64,000 nucleotides of DNA from Pseudolabrys sp. (lineage in GTDB: Bacteria; Pseudomonadota; Alphaproteobacteria; Rhizobiales; Xanthobacteraceae): NCBI GenBank assembly GCA_019689975.1, contig JADGGK010000009.1:1-64000 (forward strand), written 5' to 3'. The translations under genes and the position numbers were made by a program. Below are positions 7,906-15,862 of the stretch, in pieces (position 1 is the stretch's first letter; each line of letters starts with the position of its first letter). The notes under the pieces were generated by a model that saw nothing but the letters and a program-made list of their open reading frames with translations, made no database searches and was not told the DNA's origin.

Positions 7906-9513
7906 ATGGACAGGATCTACGACGCCATCATCCTCGGCGCAGGCCACAACGGCCTCATCCTGCAGGCCTATCTCGGCAAAGCGGGCCTCAAAACCATCGC
8001 CATAGAGCGCAAAAGCGTCGCCGGGGGCGGCCTGTGCACGATCGAAGACCCGCGTCATCCCGGTTTTCTGCACAATACGCACGCGTTCTTCCAACGTGCG
8101 ATCACGACCATGCCGTGGTATGCGGATCTCGCGCTCGAGCGCCATGGCGTGCGCTACATCGAGCCCGAACTCAACGTCGCATTGCTGACGCGCGACGGGG
8201 AAGCGCTCGAATGGTGGACGGATGTCGAGCGCACCATCGCATCGTTCGCGGAATTCAGCCGCCGCGATGCGGCGACGCTGCGCCGCTGGCATGACGAATT
8301 CGTGCCGATCGTGCGATCGATCCTCGGTCCGGAAGGACGTTCGCCGCCTTTGTCCCCGGCAGAAAGGCGACGTCTTCTTTCGCGCAGCCATGCCGGGCAA
8401 CGCTTGCTCGAGACGAGCGAGTTGTCACCGCTTGAATTCGTCGAACGGGAATTCGAACATCCGCTGATCAAGGCCGGGCTGCTGTTCTTCAACGGCCTGC
8501 GCGAAGTCGATTTGCGCGTGCGCGGATTCGGACATCATATCGCCGCCTTGCTCGCAAGCCCCGCCAAGGCGCAGATGTCGCGCGGCGGCTCCGCCGCTCT
8601 GGCACGCGCGTTGGAAGCCGCCGTCCGCGAAAGCGGGGGCGTGATCAGGCTGATGACCGAGCCGGCTCGCATCGTGGTGGAGAACGGTCGCGCCGTCGGA
8701 ATCGAAACCAAGGACGGGGAATCGATCGGCGCGCGGCATCTGGTGGCCTCCTCGCTCAATCCCCATCAGACCTTTCTCGAACTCCTCGACGCCGAATTCG
8801 TGCCGCACGCCCTGCGGCAAATGGTCGAAGCCTTTCAATACAACCTGTTGGCTCCCTTGTTCGCGCTTCATCTGGTGCTGCGCGAACCGCCGCGGTATCG
8901 GGCGGCAGAGACACGACCGGAGCTTGCCAAGGCCTTCATGGTCATCCTGGGCCTCGATCACGTAGAGCAGTTTCATGACATCGTGCGGCACCATGAGGCC
9001 GGTACCATCCCGCCGACCGTGATGTGGGGCGCCTGTCCCACCTTGTTCGACGCCACCCAGGCCCCGCCCGGCGGTCATACCGCCTTCATGTGGGAGAAGC
9101 TGCCCTATCGGCTCCACGGCGACGCAACCCGCTGGGATTCGATGCGCGAACAGCACGGTCGCGCGATGCTCGCGTTGTGGCAGAGTCACGCGCCCAATCT
9201 CGAGGCGGCGGTCGTCGACGTCTTCACGCGCTCGCCGCTCGATACGGAACGCTCGCTGCCGAACATGCGCCAGGGCGATCTGCTCGTGGGTGCCTTCTCC
9301 AACGGCCAGATAGGCTACAATCGGCCTTTTCCCGGTTACGGAAATTATCGCACCCACATTCCGGGCCTTTATTTGTGCGGATCGAGCACTCACCCCGGGG
9401 GCAACATCACCGGCCTTCCGGCCTACAATGCAGCGCAGGTGATTCTCGGCGATCTCGGGATCAAGGCGGAATGGATGCCCCCGCCGATCGCGCAGCAATG
9501 GGCCGATCTCTGA
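7906..9513 (+). CDS. FAD-dependent oxidoreductase, phytoene desaturase/PYROXD2-like
   Basis: A 535-aa flavoprotein. The N-terminal dinucleotide motif IILGAGHNGLILQAYLGKAG with IERK about 20 residues on fits an FAD-binding Rossmann fold. The C-terminus LYLCGSSTHPGGNITGLPAYNAAQVIL is the CrtI/PYROXD2-type FAD-closing motif. It likely oxidises C-C or C-N bonds of a small organic molecule; the gene context gives no carotenoid role. GTG 7900 is an alternative start two codons upstream. It starts 15 bp after the ATPase stop and ends the plus-strand run, so it is probably the oxidation step for the compound taken up by the ABC system (inference). Confidence 0.85.
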   Translation: MDRIYDAIILGAGHNGLILQAYLGKAGLKTIAIERKSVAGGGLCTIEDPRHPGFLHNTHAFFQRAITTMPWYADLALERHGVRYIEPELNVALLTRDGEALEWWTDVERTIASFAEFSRRDAATLRRWHDEFVPIVRSILGPEGRSPPLSPAERRRLLSRSHAGQRLLETSELSPLEFVEREFEHPLIKAGLLFFNGLREVDLRVRGFGHHIAALLASPAKAQMSRGGSAALARALEAAVRESGGVIRLMTEPARIVVENGRAVGIETKDGESIGARHLVASSLNPHQTFLELLDAEFVPHALRQMVEAFQYNLLAPLFALHLVLREPPRYRAAETRPELAKAFMVILGLDHVEQFHDIVRHHEAGTIPPTVMWGACPTLFDATQAPPGGHTAFMWEKLPYRLHGDATRWDSMREQHGRAMLALWQSHAPNLEAAVVDVFTRSPLDTERSLPNMRQGDLLVGAFSNGQIGYNRPFPGYGNYRTHIPGLYLCGSSTHPGGNITGLPAYNAAQVILGDLGIKAEWMPPPIAQQWADL

Positions 9514-10065
9514 AGGAGCAACCGATCAGGCTTTGCGAGCCTCCCGGAGCGACCATCTTCAGAGCGCGGCCTTCCGCCGCCGGTCGGATTCACACTTGTT
9601 TCGATCGGGCACTGTCGCCTTCGGCAGCGTCGCGGCATCCATCACGTCGGTCGGGTTGATGATCTTCGCCTGCAACGGAATAAGCGCCACAGCGCTGCGC
9701 ACCTCGTCGTCGCCGGGCGATCCGGGCGACGAGAACGGTATCGCCCGTTCGACCTCGTCAAACGGCCACGTCGCGCCAGGCCGGTAACGCCCGACGGACT
9801 TGACCGGCGTGGCACGCGCAAGCCTGCCGCGACCGCCGATCCGGATCCAACAAAAAGCGCGCGACCACCGGCAGGCATCCGCGCCGGAAACATTCCCTCC
9901 TTGCGCTCACGATCCTTGCGCTCATGATCGCGCGCGGCCCAACATTGCGCGAACTCGCGCTCCTTTACGGTGACGAAAGCGTCGACAATGTGGGCCCTGC
10001 CGAATGACCCGTCGCTTGGATCGCGCCCGCCACTCAACCGAAACCCGCACAGAGATCCGTGCGAT
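9514..10065. other. 552-bp stretch without an intact gene
   Basis: Between the FAD oxidoreductase and tRNA-Gln there is no intact open reading frame of recognised type. The minus strand carries the remnant coding stretch annotated separately (9559-9906). I see no promoter or hairpin that I would defend in the rest. Confidence 0.5.
9559..9906 (-). pseudogene. Possible frameshifted small secreted-protein gene
   Basis: On the minus strand a frame open from 9906 to the TGA at 9559-9561 encodes text that reads like real protein, for example GATWPFDEVERAIPFSS and ALIPLQAKIINPTDVMDAA, with G/C-rich third positions. It has no start codon before an internal ATG. In the next frame an ATG near 9894 begins MFPARMPAGGRALFVGSGS, which resembles a signal-peptide start. 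One frameshift in the 9810-9840 region would join the two. I therefore read it as a small exported protein gene broken by a frameshift. Family unknown. A chance open frame in G+C-rich DNA remains possible. Confidence 0.35.
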
Positions 10066-10140
10066 TGGCTGGGGCGGGAGGATTCGAACCTCCGCATCGC
10101 GGAATCAAAATCCGCTGCCTTACCGCTTGGCTACGCCCCA
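10066..10140 (-). tRNA. tRNA-Gln (anticodon TTG)
   Basis: Reading the minus strand from 10140, acceptor TGGGGCG pairs with CGCCCCA, with discriminator G and an encoded CCA (10068-10066). The anticodon loop TTTTGAT carries TTG (reads CAA), and the T arm is GGAGG-TTCGAAT-CCTCC. All stems close, and the 75-nt length including CCA is normal. Confidence 0.96.
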
Positions 10141-10634
10141 GAAGTGGCGCCGGGAAAATGACGCTCGCCGTCGCGCCCGTTGGACCATAGCGACGGCGGC
10201 CTCGTTGATCAATGCTCCCGTCGTGCTCAAGGGCTTAGGTCCATGTCCGCATCGTCGGCAACCTCGCGCGCCGTGTCGCGAACGAACAGACGTGCGCGCA
10301 TCACGAGCATGCGACCATCACCCATACAGGTTTACTCATATGGGTTTGACGATCACGGTCGCCCGCGCGGGCGGCGACGCGGGCGAAGAGACGTTCCGGC
10401 CGGCGCTATCGCCCGGGCTCGAGCGCGGGAGATGCTCGGCTGCCGCCGGATGCGGGATGGCAGGGAGATCGCGACGGCATCGCCGCGGCGAAACGCGCTC
10501 GTGAGCGGCCTCGTGCCGCGCCATGCGGGAGCCCTGCGCGTTCCCTGCTCCTGCCGATCGCCGCGACCGCCGCACCGGTGCCGATCGACGACGGCGGCTT
10601 TGCCGATCCCGGGTTCCGTTCTAGATTACCCGTC
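10141..10634. other. 494-bp stretch without a recognised gene
   Basis: Only shadow-like frames rich in Arg, Ser and Pro occur here. A short plus-strand frame from 10339 (begins MGLTITVARAGGDAG) has no family I recognise. The right end should hold the promoter of the acyl-CoA dehydrogenase gene, but no clear hexamers stand out. Confidence 0.4.
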
Positions 10635-12365
10635 ATGACCTACCGGGCACCGATTGCCGACATCATCCATTCACTCAAGCACGCGGCCGGCCTGAAGGCC
10701 GCCCTTGACGAGGGTCTATACGGCGATCTCGACGAGTCCACGGTGGACAGCGTGCTGACCGAAGCCGGGCGCTTCGCCTCCGAGGTGATCGCACCGCTCA
10801 ACCGCGTGGGCGATAAATTCGGAACGTCTTTCAAGGACGGAACGGTGACGATGCCGCCGGGATGGAAGCAAGCCTACACCTCGTGGGCCGCCGCCGGCTG
10901 GAACGGGCTCGCCGCGCCGGTCGCCTTTGGCGGACAGGCCCTGCCTCATGCCGTCAATGCCGCGTGCATCGAGATGTGGAACTCCGCATCCATGGCTTTC
11001 GGCATCGGGCCGGTGCTGACAATGGCCGCCGTCGATGCGCTTAACGCCCATGGCTCGGAGGAGCTCAAGCAACGCTACCTCAACAAGCTCGTGAGCGGCG
11101 AATGGATGGGCACCATGCAGCTCACCGAGCCGCAGGCGGGTTCCGACGTTGGCGCGCTGCGCACGCGGGCAACGCGCGTCGGTGACGGCACCTATCGCAT
11201 CACCGGGTCGAAGATCTTCGTGACTTACGGCGAACATGACCTCACCGAAAACATCGTCCATTTCGTTCTTGCGCGGTTGCCCGACGCGCCTCCCGGCCTG
11301 AAGGGAATTTCGCTGTTCCTGGTTCCGAAGATCCTGCCGGACGGGCGGCGCAATGATTTGCGCGCACATGCCGTCGAACACAAGCTCGGCATTCATGCCT
11401 CCCCGACCTGCACGATGGTCTATGGCGACAAGGATGGCGCCATCGGCTTTCTCGTCGGCGAGGAACACAAAGGCATGGCGTGCATGTTTACGATGATGAA
11501 TCGCGCCCGGCTTGCCGTGGGCCTGCAGGGCGTGGGGATCGCCGAGCGCGCGACGCAACAGGCGGTCAGCTACGCGCGCGAGCGCAAGCAGGGCGCGGCC
11601 GGCGCGATCATCAACTATCCTGACGTCAAGCGCATGCTCTTGACCATGCGGGCACTGACCGGCGCCGCGCGCGCGATCTGTTATGCCACCGGTGTCGCCA
11701 TCGACCGTTCATTGCGTGGCCGATCCGAAGCGGAACGCAAGGCGGCGCATGCGCGCGCCTCGCTGCTGACGCCGATCGCCAAGGCTTATTCCACCGATAT
11801 CGGCATCGAGGTCGCCTCGCTCGGCCTGCAGGTGCATGGCGGCGCGGGCTATATCGAGGAAACCGGCGCCGCCCAGCATTTCCGTGACGCGCGCATCGCG
11901 GCGATCTACGAGGGGACCAACGGCATCCAGGCGCTCGATCTGGTCATGCGGAAGCTGCCGCTCGACGGCGGCGAGGCCGTCGCTCGCCTCATCGAGGAAT
12001 TGCGCGGCGTCGTGGCCGAGGTCATGGCGAGCAATGCGCCGGGCCTTAATGGCTGCGCGAGACGTCTAGAGGAGGCGGTCGGCAGCCTCGCCCGCGCCAC
12101 GCAATGGCTGCTGGCGCAGCAATCGCCGGATGCAATCCTCGCCGGCAGCACCCCTTATCTGCGACTGTTCGGCCATGCCGCGGGCGGCTGCATGCTGGCG
12201 CGGCAGGCCCTCGCCGCGCGGCGAAACGGTATTGACGGCAGCGCACGGATCGCGCTGGCGCGTTTCTTCGCGGAAAACATCGCCGTCCTGGCACCGAGTC
12301 TGGAACGAACGGTCATTGAAGGGGCGGATAGCCTGATGAGCGCAATGACCGTGCTGGCGGAGTAG
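10635..12365 (+). CDS. Acyl-CoA dehydrogenase, DmdC (3-methylmercaptopropionyl-CoA dehydrogenase)-like
   Basis: A 576-aa acyl-CoA dehydrogenase of the long DmdC/FadE-like class, with an N-terminal extension (MTYRAPIADIIHSLKHAAGL...) and an extra C-terminal helical domain. FAD and substrate motifs are present: MQLTEPQAGSDVGALRTRA (about residues 157-175), MFTMMNRARLAVGLQGVG, and the catalytic Glu in AIYEGTNGIQALDL (E426). It introduces a 2,3-double bond into an acyl-CoA and passes electrons to ETF. DmdC homologues act on methylmercaptopropionyl-CoA but also on ordinary short or medium acyl-CoAs. No dmdA/B/D genes are in this window, so the substrate is open. It is followed after 3 bp by an SDR gene. 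Confidence 0.9.
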   Translation: MTYRAPIADIIHSLKHAAGLKAALDEGLYGDLDESTVDSVLTEAGRFASEVIAPLNRVGDKFGTSFKDGTVTMPPGWKQAYTSWAAAGWNGLAAPVAFGGQALPHAVNAACIEMWNSASMAFGIGPVLTMAAVDALNAHGSEELKQRYLNKLVSGEWMGTMQLTEPQAGSDVGALRTRATRVGDGTYRITGSKIFVTYGEHDLTENIVHFVLARLPDAPPGLKGISLFLVPKILPDGRRNDLRAHAVEHKLGIHASPTCTMVYGDKDGAIGFLVGEEHKGMACMFTMMNRARLAVGLQGVGIAERATQQAVSYARERKQGAAGAIINYPDVKRMLLTMRALTGAARAICYATGVAIDRSLRGRSEAERKAAHARASLLTPIAKAYSTDIGIEVASLGLQVHGGAGYIEETGAAQHFRDARIAAIYEGTNGIQALDLVMRKLPLDGGEAVARLIEELRGVVAEVMASNAPGLNGCARRLEEAVGSLARATQWLLAQQSPDAILAGSTPYLRLFGHAAGGCMLARQALAARRNGIDGSARIALARFFAENIAVLAPSLERTVIEGADSLMSAMTVLAE

Positions 12366-12368
12366 ACG

Positions 12369-13229
12369 GTGTCGCTCGCCGGCAAAACCTTGTTCATCAC
12401 CGGAGGCTCGCGCGGCATCGGGTTGGCCATCGCGCTCAAGGCGGCAGCCGACGGTGCCAATATCGCCATCGCCGCCAAAACCGTGGCGCCGCATCCCAAG
12501 CTCGAAGGCACGATCCACACGGCGGCCGCCGAGATCGAGAAGGCCGGCGGTCGCGCCCTTCCGCTTGCGGTCGACGTGCGCGACGAGGCGGCGGTGAAAG
12601 ACGCCATCGCCGAAACGGCGGCGCGCTTCGGCAGGCTCGACATCGTGGTCAACAATGCGAGCGCGATCTCGCTCGCGCCGGTCCAACAGACCGACATGCG
12701 CCGCTTCGACCTCATGCATCAGATCAATGCCCGCGGTACCTTCATGGTGTCGAAATACGCCATTCCTCACCTCATGCAGGCACCCCAGCCGCATATTCTC
12801 ATGCTCGCGCCGCCGCTCGACCTGCAGGTGAAATGGTTCGCACCGCACACCGCTTATTCCATGGCCAAGTTCGGCATGAGCATGGTCGTCCTGGGTCTTG
12901 CCGGCGAACTTCGCGGCCGGGTGGCTGTCAACGCGTTGTGGCCGCGCACTATCATTGCGACCGCGGCCGTCAAGAACCTGCTTGGCGGCGAGGCCATGAT
13001 GCGTCGATCACGCAAACCGGAGATCCTGGCCGAAGCGGCCTGGCGCATCTTTCACAAACCGACGAACTTCACCGGCCAGTTCCTCATCGATGACACGTTC
13101 CTCGCCGGTGAAGGCGTGACCGATTTCGACCGGTTTCGCGTCGATCCGACGCAGCCCTTGCAGATGGATTTCTTTGTGCCCGACGACATGCCGCCGCCGG
13201 CAGGCGTAAGCCTCGCCGCCAAGGTCTAG
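12369..13229 (+). CDS. SDR family NAD(P)-dependent oxidoreductase (HSDL2-like)
   Basis: A 286-aa classical SDR. It has GGSRGIGLAIALKAAADGANIAIAAKT (cofactor Gly motif near residue 12), NNASAISL, the catalytic Tyr-Lys in AYSMAKFGM and a C-terminal FLIDDTFLAGEGVTDFDRF segment typical of the HSDL2-like subgroup (hydroxysteroid dehydrogenase-like 2, without the SCP2 domain). The start is GTG, 3 bp after the acyl-CoA dehydrogenase stop, so the two form an operon and probably act on related acyl or hydroxyacyl substrates. Confidence 0.88.
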   Translation: MSLAGKTLFITGGSRGIGLAIALKAAADGANIAIAAKTVAPHPKLEGTIHTAAAEIEKAGGRALPLAVDVRDEAAVKDAIAETAARFGRLDIVVNNASAISLAPVQQTDMRRFDLMHQINARGTFMVSKYAIPHLMQAPQPHILMLAPPLDLQVKWFAPHTAYSMAKFGMSMVVLGLAGELRGRVAVNALWPRTIIATAAVKNLLGGEAMMRRSRKPEILAEAAWRIFHKPTNFTGQFLIDDTFLAGEGVTDFDRFRVDPTQPLQMDFFVPDDMPPPAGVSLAAKV

Positions 13230-13258
13230 CGCGGGCTCCGGTCGGATCGTCTCGGCGC

Positions 13259-13300
13259 TGTCACGGCAAGAAGCGCCGAAGCGGCGACCCGGCGCGGCCC
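13259..13300. repeat. Degenerate REP-like interspersed repeat
   Basis: TGTCACGGCAAGAAGCGCCG followed by AAGCGGCGACCC resembles the intergenic family seen better at 15325-15369 and 31261-31301 (CGTCATTG-GAG-AAGCG-CGACGAGG-CAATC). It lies between convergently spaced gene blocks and is degenerate. Confidence 0.3.
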
Positions 13301-13481
13301 CCTCATTGCGGGGCGGCGCAAGGGCCGCGGCAATCCGGTCGCGAGGGCGAACGGGCTCGAATGCGCCGTCATCCCTTCTCGCCGCGTCCCCGCACGCCGC
13401 CGGCTCGGGGGGAACCGATTTCCTGCTTGCCCAGCGCTTGCCCGGTGGACAGGCTCATTCGCGCCGACATACAACATGCCA

Positions 13482-14411
13482 ATGTCAACGCTGGTCCTCA
13501 GCCATCCTGCCTGCCTCGATCATCACACCGGCGCCGGTCATCCCGAGCGGCCCGAGCGGTTGCGTGCCATCGAGCAGGTGCTGGAAGACGAGAAGTTTCA
13601 GAGCCTGGCGCGCGAGCCGGCACCCTTGGCGCCGCTCGAGGTGGTCGCGCTCTGTCATCCAATGCGATACATCGAAGCCATTCGGAACGCGGCGCCCGAG
13701 AGCGGCCTGATCCACCTTGACGCCGATACCGCCATGTCGCGCGGCAGCCTGGAGGCCGCCTTGCGCGCGGTCGGCGGCGGCATCCGCGCCGTGGACGAGG
13801 TGATGGAGGGAAAGGCCGCCAATGCCTTCGTCGCCGTGCGTCCCCCGGGTCACCACGCCGAAACCGCACGACCGATGGGATTTTGCCTGTTCAATAATGC
13901 GGCGATCGCTGCGCGCTACGCGCAGAAAAAACACGGTGTCGAAAGAGCGGCGGTCGTTGATTTCGACGTACATCACGGCAATGGGACACAGGACATTTTC
14001 TGGTCCGACAGCACCGCGATGTATTGTTCGACTCATCAGATGCCGCTCTTTCCGGGGACGGGTGCCCGCGACGAGCGCGGGGAATTCGATACCATCGTCA
14101 ATGCGCCGCTGTCCCCCGGCGATGGCGGCGACGCGTTCCGGGAAGCCTTCGAGACCGCGATCCTGCCGCGGTTGCGAGAATTCAAGCCCGACATTCTCAT
14201 CCTGTCCGCAGGCTTTGACGCCCATGCGCGCGACCCGCTGGCCAACCTCAGACTGGTCGAGGAGGATTTCGCCTGGGTCACCCGCAAGCTGATGGAGGTG
14301 GCCGACGCCTGCGCGGGCGGCCGCATCGTGTCGCTGCTCGAGGGCGGCTACGACCTTCAGGGCCTGTCGCGCTCGGTTGCCGCGCACGTGACGTCTCTGA
14401 TGCGAGGTTAG
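13482..14411 (+). CDS. Histone deacetylase family (HDAC/AcuC-like) Zn deacetylase
   Basis: A 309-aa class II-like bacterial deacetylase (ATG 13476 is an equally close start). Motifs are HPERPERL, VRPPGHHAE (active-site His pair), GFCLFNNAAIAA, VVDFDVHHGNGTQDIF (Zn ligands Asp and His), SAGFDAHARDP (Zn ligand Asp) and SLLEGGYDLQGL. It hydrolyses acetyl groups from a small molecule or protein lysine; bacterial members often act on acetylpolyamines or acyl-lysines. It lies 250 bp beyond the SDR in the same direction and is convergent with the next SDR. Confidence 0.92.
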   Translation: MSTLVLSHPACLDHHTGAGHPERPERLRAIEQVLEDEKFQSLAREPAPLAPLEVVALCHPMRYIEAIRNAAPESGLIHLDADTAMSRGSLEAALRAVGGGIRAVDEVMEGKAANAFVAVRPPGHHAETARPMGFCLFNNAAIAARYAQKKHGVERAAVVDFDVHHGNGTQDIFWSDSTAMYCSTHQMPLFPGTGARDERGEFDTIVNAPLSPGDGGDAFREAFETAILPRLREFKPDILILSAGFDAHARDPLANLRLVEEDFAWVTRKLMEVADACAGGRIVSLLEGGYDLQGLSRSVAAHVTSLMRG

Positions 14412-14449
14412 CCGCCGTGGCGCGGAGGGTTCGCCAGGGGCGAGTGCCG

Positions 14450-15178
14450 CTATCTTGCCGTCAAGCCGCCGTCGATCGGCAGGTCGGCCCCGGTCACGAA
14501 AGCCGCCGCGTCCGAAAGAAGATAGACGCAGAGTGCGGCGACCTCGGAGGGCTTGCCGAGACGCCGGAGCGGGATGTCGGCGATCATCCGTTCCAGCGCG
14601 GTATCGGGATTGCGAGCGGCGCGCACGGTGGACTCGACCATCGGTCCCTCGAGAAAAGCCGGACATACGGCATTGCAGCGGATCGGCGGCTTGCAGCGCG
14701 CGCCGGCGAGCGCCACGGACTTCGAGAGCAGCGACACGCCGCCTTTCGACGCGTTGTAGGCGGCGAGATTGTGTCCGCCGATTAATGCCGATACCGAGGA
14801 AAGGTTGACGATGGCCCCGCCGCGCCGGCGCAACAGGGGAAAGGCGTATTTGCACCCCAGGAAGGTTCCGTCGAGATTGACGCTCAGCACTCGCCGCCAT
14901 TCCGTGAACGAAAGCTGTTCCACGTCGCCGAGGGCGACGACCCCGGCCGCGTTCACCAGTCCGTCAAGCCGGCCGTAGGCGCGCTCGACCTCGGCCATCA
15001 CTTTGCGCCACGCGACCTCGTCCGTGACGTCGAGGTTGAAGTCAATGGTCTTGCCGTCGTCCGTGCGATCGGTAGCCACGGCAATGCCGCCTGCCTCGCG
15101 GACGGCCGCCGCCACCGCGCTGCCGACCGCGCCGGCAGCTCCCGTCACCATGACGATCTTGTCGTGCAGATCCCCCAT
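14450..15178 (-). CDS. SDR family oxidoreductase (3-oxoacyl-ACP reductase-like)
   Basis: A 242-aa classical SDR: VMVTGAAGAVGSAVAAAVREAG (cofactor motif near residue 10), DVTD, NAAGVVAL, the Ser in VNLSSVSALIGG, the Tyr-Lys in AAYNASKGGVSLLSK, and the C-terminal FVTGADLPIDGGLTA. It is an NAD(P)H-dependent oxidoreductase of unknown substrate. The ATG at 15178 was chosen because upstream sequence in frame is REP-like repeat. It is a monocistronic minus-strand unit convergent with the HDAC-like gene. Confidence 0.88.
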   Translation of the reverse strand: MGDLHDKIVMVTGAAGAVGSAVAAAVREAGGIAVATDRTDDGKTIDFNLDVTDEVAWRKVMAEVERAYGRLDGLVNAAGVVALGDVEQLSFTEWRRVLSVNLDGTFLGCKYAFPLLRRRGGAIVNLSSVSALIGGHNLAAYNASKGGVSLLSKSVALAGARCKPPIRCNAVCPAFLEGPMVESTVRAARNPDTALERMIADIPLRRLGKPSEVAALCVYLLSDAAAFVTGADLPIDGGLTAR

Positions 15179-15213
15179 CGTCTGGCATGTTAGAGCAGGT
15201 TCCGATCGAATTG

Positions 15214-15370
15214 AATCGGCGCTGTCATTGCGGGGTACCCCGCACGGGGCGACCCGACGGTCGACCGCCATGACGAGGCGTCCCACAAGGGGCGGCTTGT
15301 TCCGTCATTTCGAGACGGCATTTTCCCGTCCTTGCGAGGCTCCGCAGCGAGGCGACGAGGCAATCGGGGG
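15214..15370. repeat. REP-like intergenic repeat cluster
   Basis: This 345-bp gap between the SDR and xseB carries several REP-like modules: a perfect 14-nt palindrome GCGGGGTACCCCGC (15230-15243), CCGTCATTTCGAGACGG (15302-15318), and a CGTCCTTGCGAGG...CGACGAGGCAATC element (15325-15369). The last resembles the rhizobial CGTCATTGCGAG...GAAGCAATCC repeats. Related copies lie near 13259 and 31261. No gene is seen here; the xseB promoter is expected at the right end. Confidence 0.5.
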
Positions 15371-15523
15371 CCAAGGATCAGGTCCGAATGGCTTCGCTTC
15401 GCCCGCGATGGGGGCCCTATCGCCGAAATTCGCTCCGGCGGCTGGCAATCGGTTCCGCCGCCACTATCTTCGTGGGGCCGGAAACGCTTAGGATAGGCGA
15501 TCGAATCAAGATCGAGAGCCGCG

Positions 15524-15772
15524 ATGGCCGAGAATTTCGCCGATGTGAGAAAGATGCCCTTCGAAAAGGCGATCGAGGAACTCGAGTCGATCGTCAAACG
15601 GCTCGAAGAGGGCAAGGTGCCGCTTGAGGAATCCGTCGCGATCTACGAACGCGGCGAGGCGTTGAAAGCGCGTTGCGAGGAGCTGCTGCGGCAGGCCGAG
15701 GCGCGCGTGGAGAAAATCACGCTCGACGGCGCCGGCAAGCCCGTCGGAAGCGAGCCGCTCGACCTTGATTAG
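15524..15772 (+). CDS. xseB: Exodeoxyribonuclease VII small subunit
   Basis: An 82-aa protein with the full XseB signature: [54 protein letters not shown]. Exonuclease VII degrades single-stranded DNA to oligonucleotides, and the small subunit coats the helical stalk of XseA. The large subunit is not in this window. Position directly before dxs matches the xseB-dxs-tlyA order of many alphaproteobacteria. Confidence 0.97.
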   Translation: MAENFADVRKMPFEKAIEELESIVKRLEEGKVPLEESVAIYERGEALKARCEELLRQAEARVEKITLDGAGKPVGSEPLDLD

Positions 15773-15862
15773 GCCTCTAAGGCGCCAAAATTCAGACTTG
15801 AAAATGGCGGCCTTAACCGGGTGAAATAGTCGGCCCGGCCAGCCCGACTAGGGCGCCGGTTC

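Noticed and set aside
10066-10140. tRNA-Gln as attachment site of an integrated element
   Set aside because: No integrase, no direct repeat of the tRNA 3' end, and no phage or plasmid genes nearby.
10635-12365. A DMSP demethylation pathway (DmdC-like plus AcuI-like genes)
   Set aside because: The two genes are 48 kb apart, no dmdA, dmdB or dmdD is present, and both families have wider roles.
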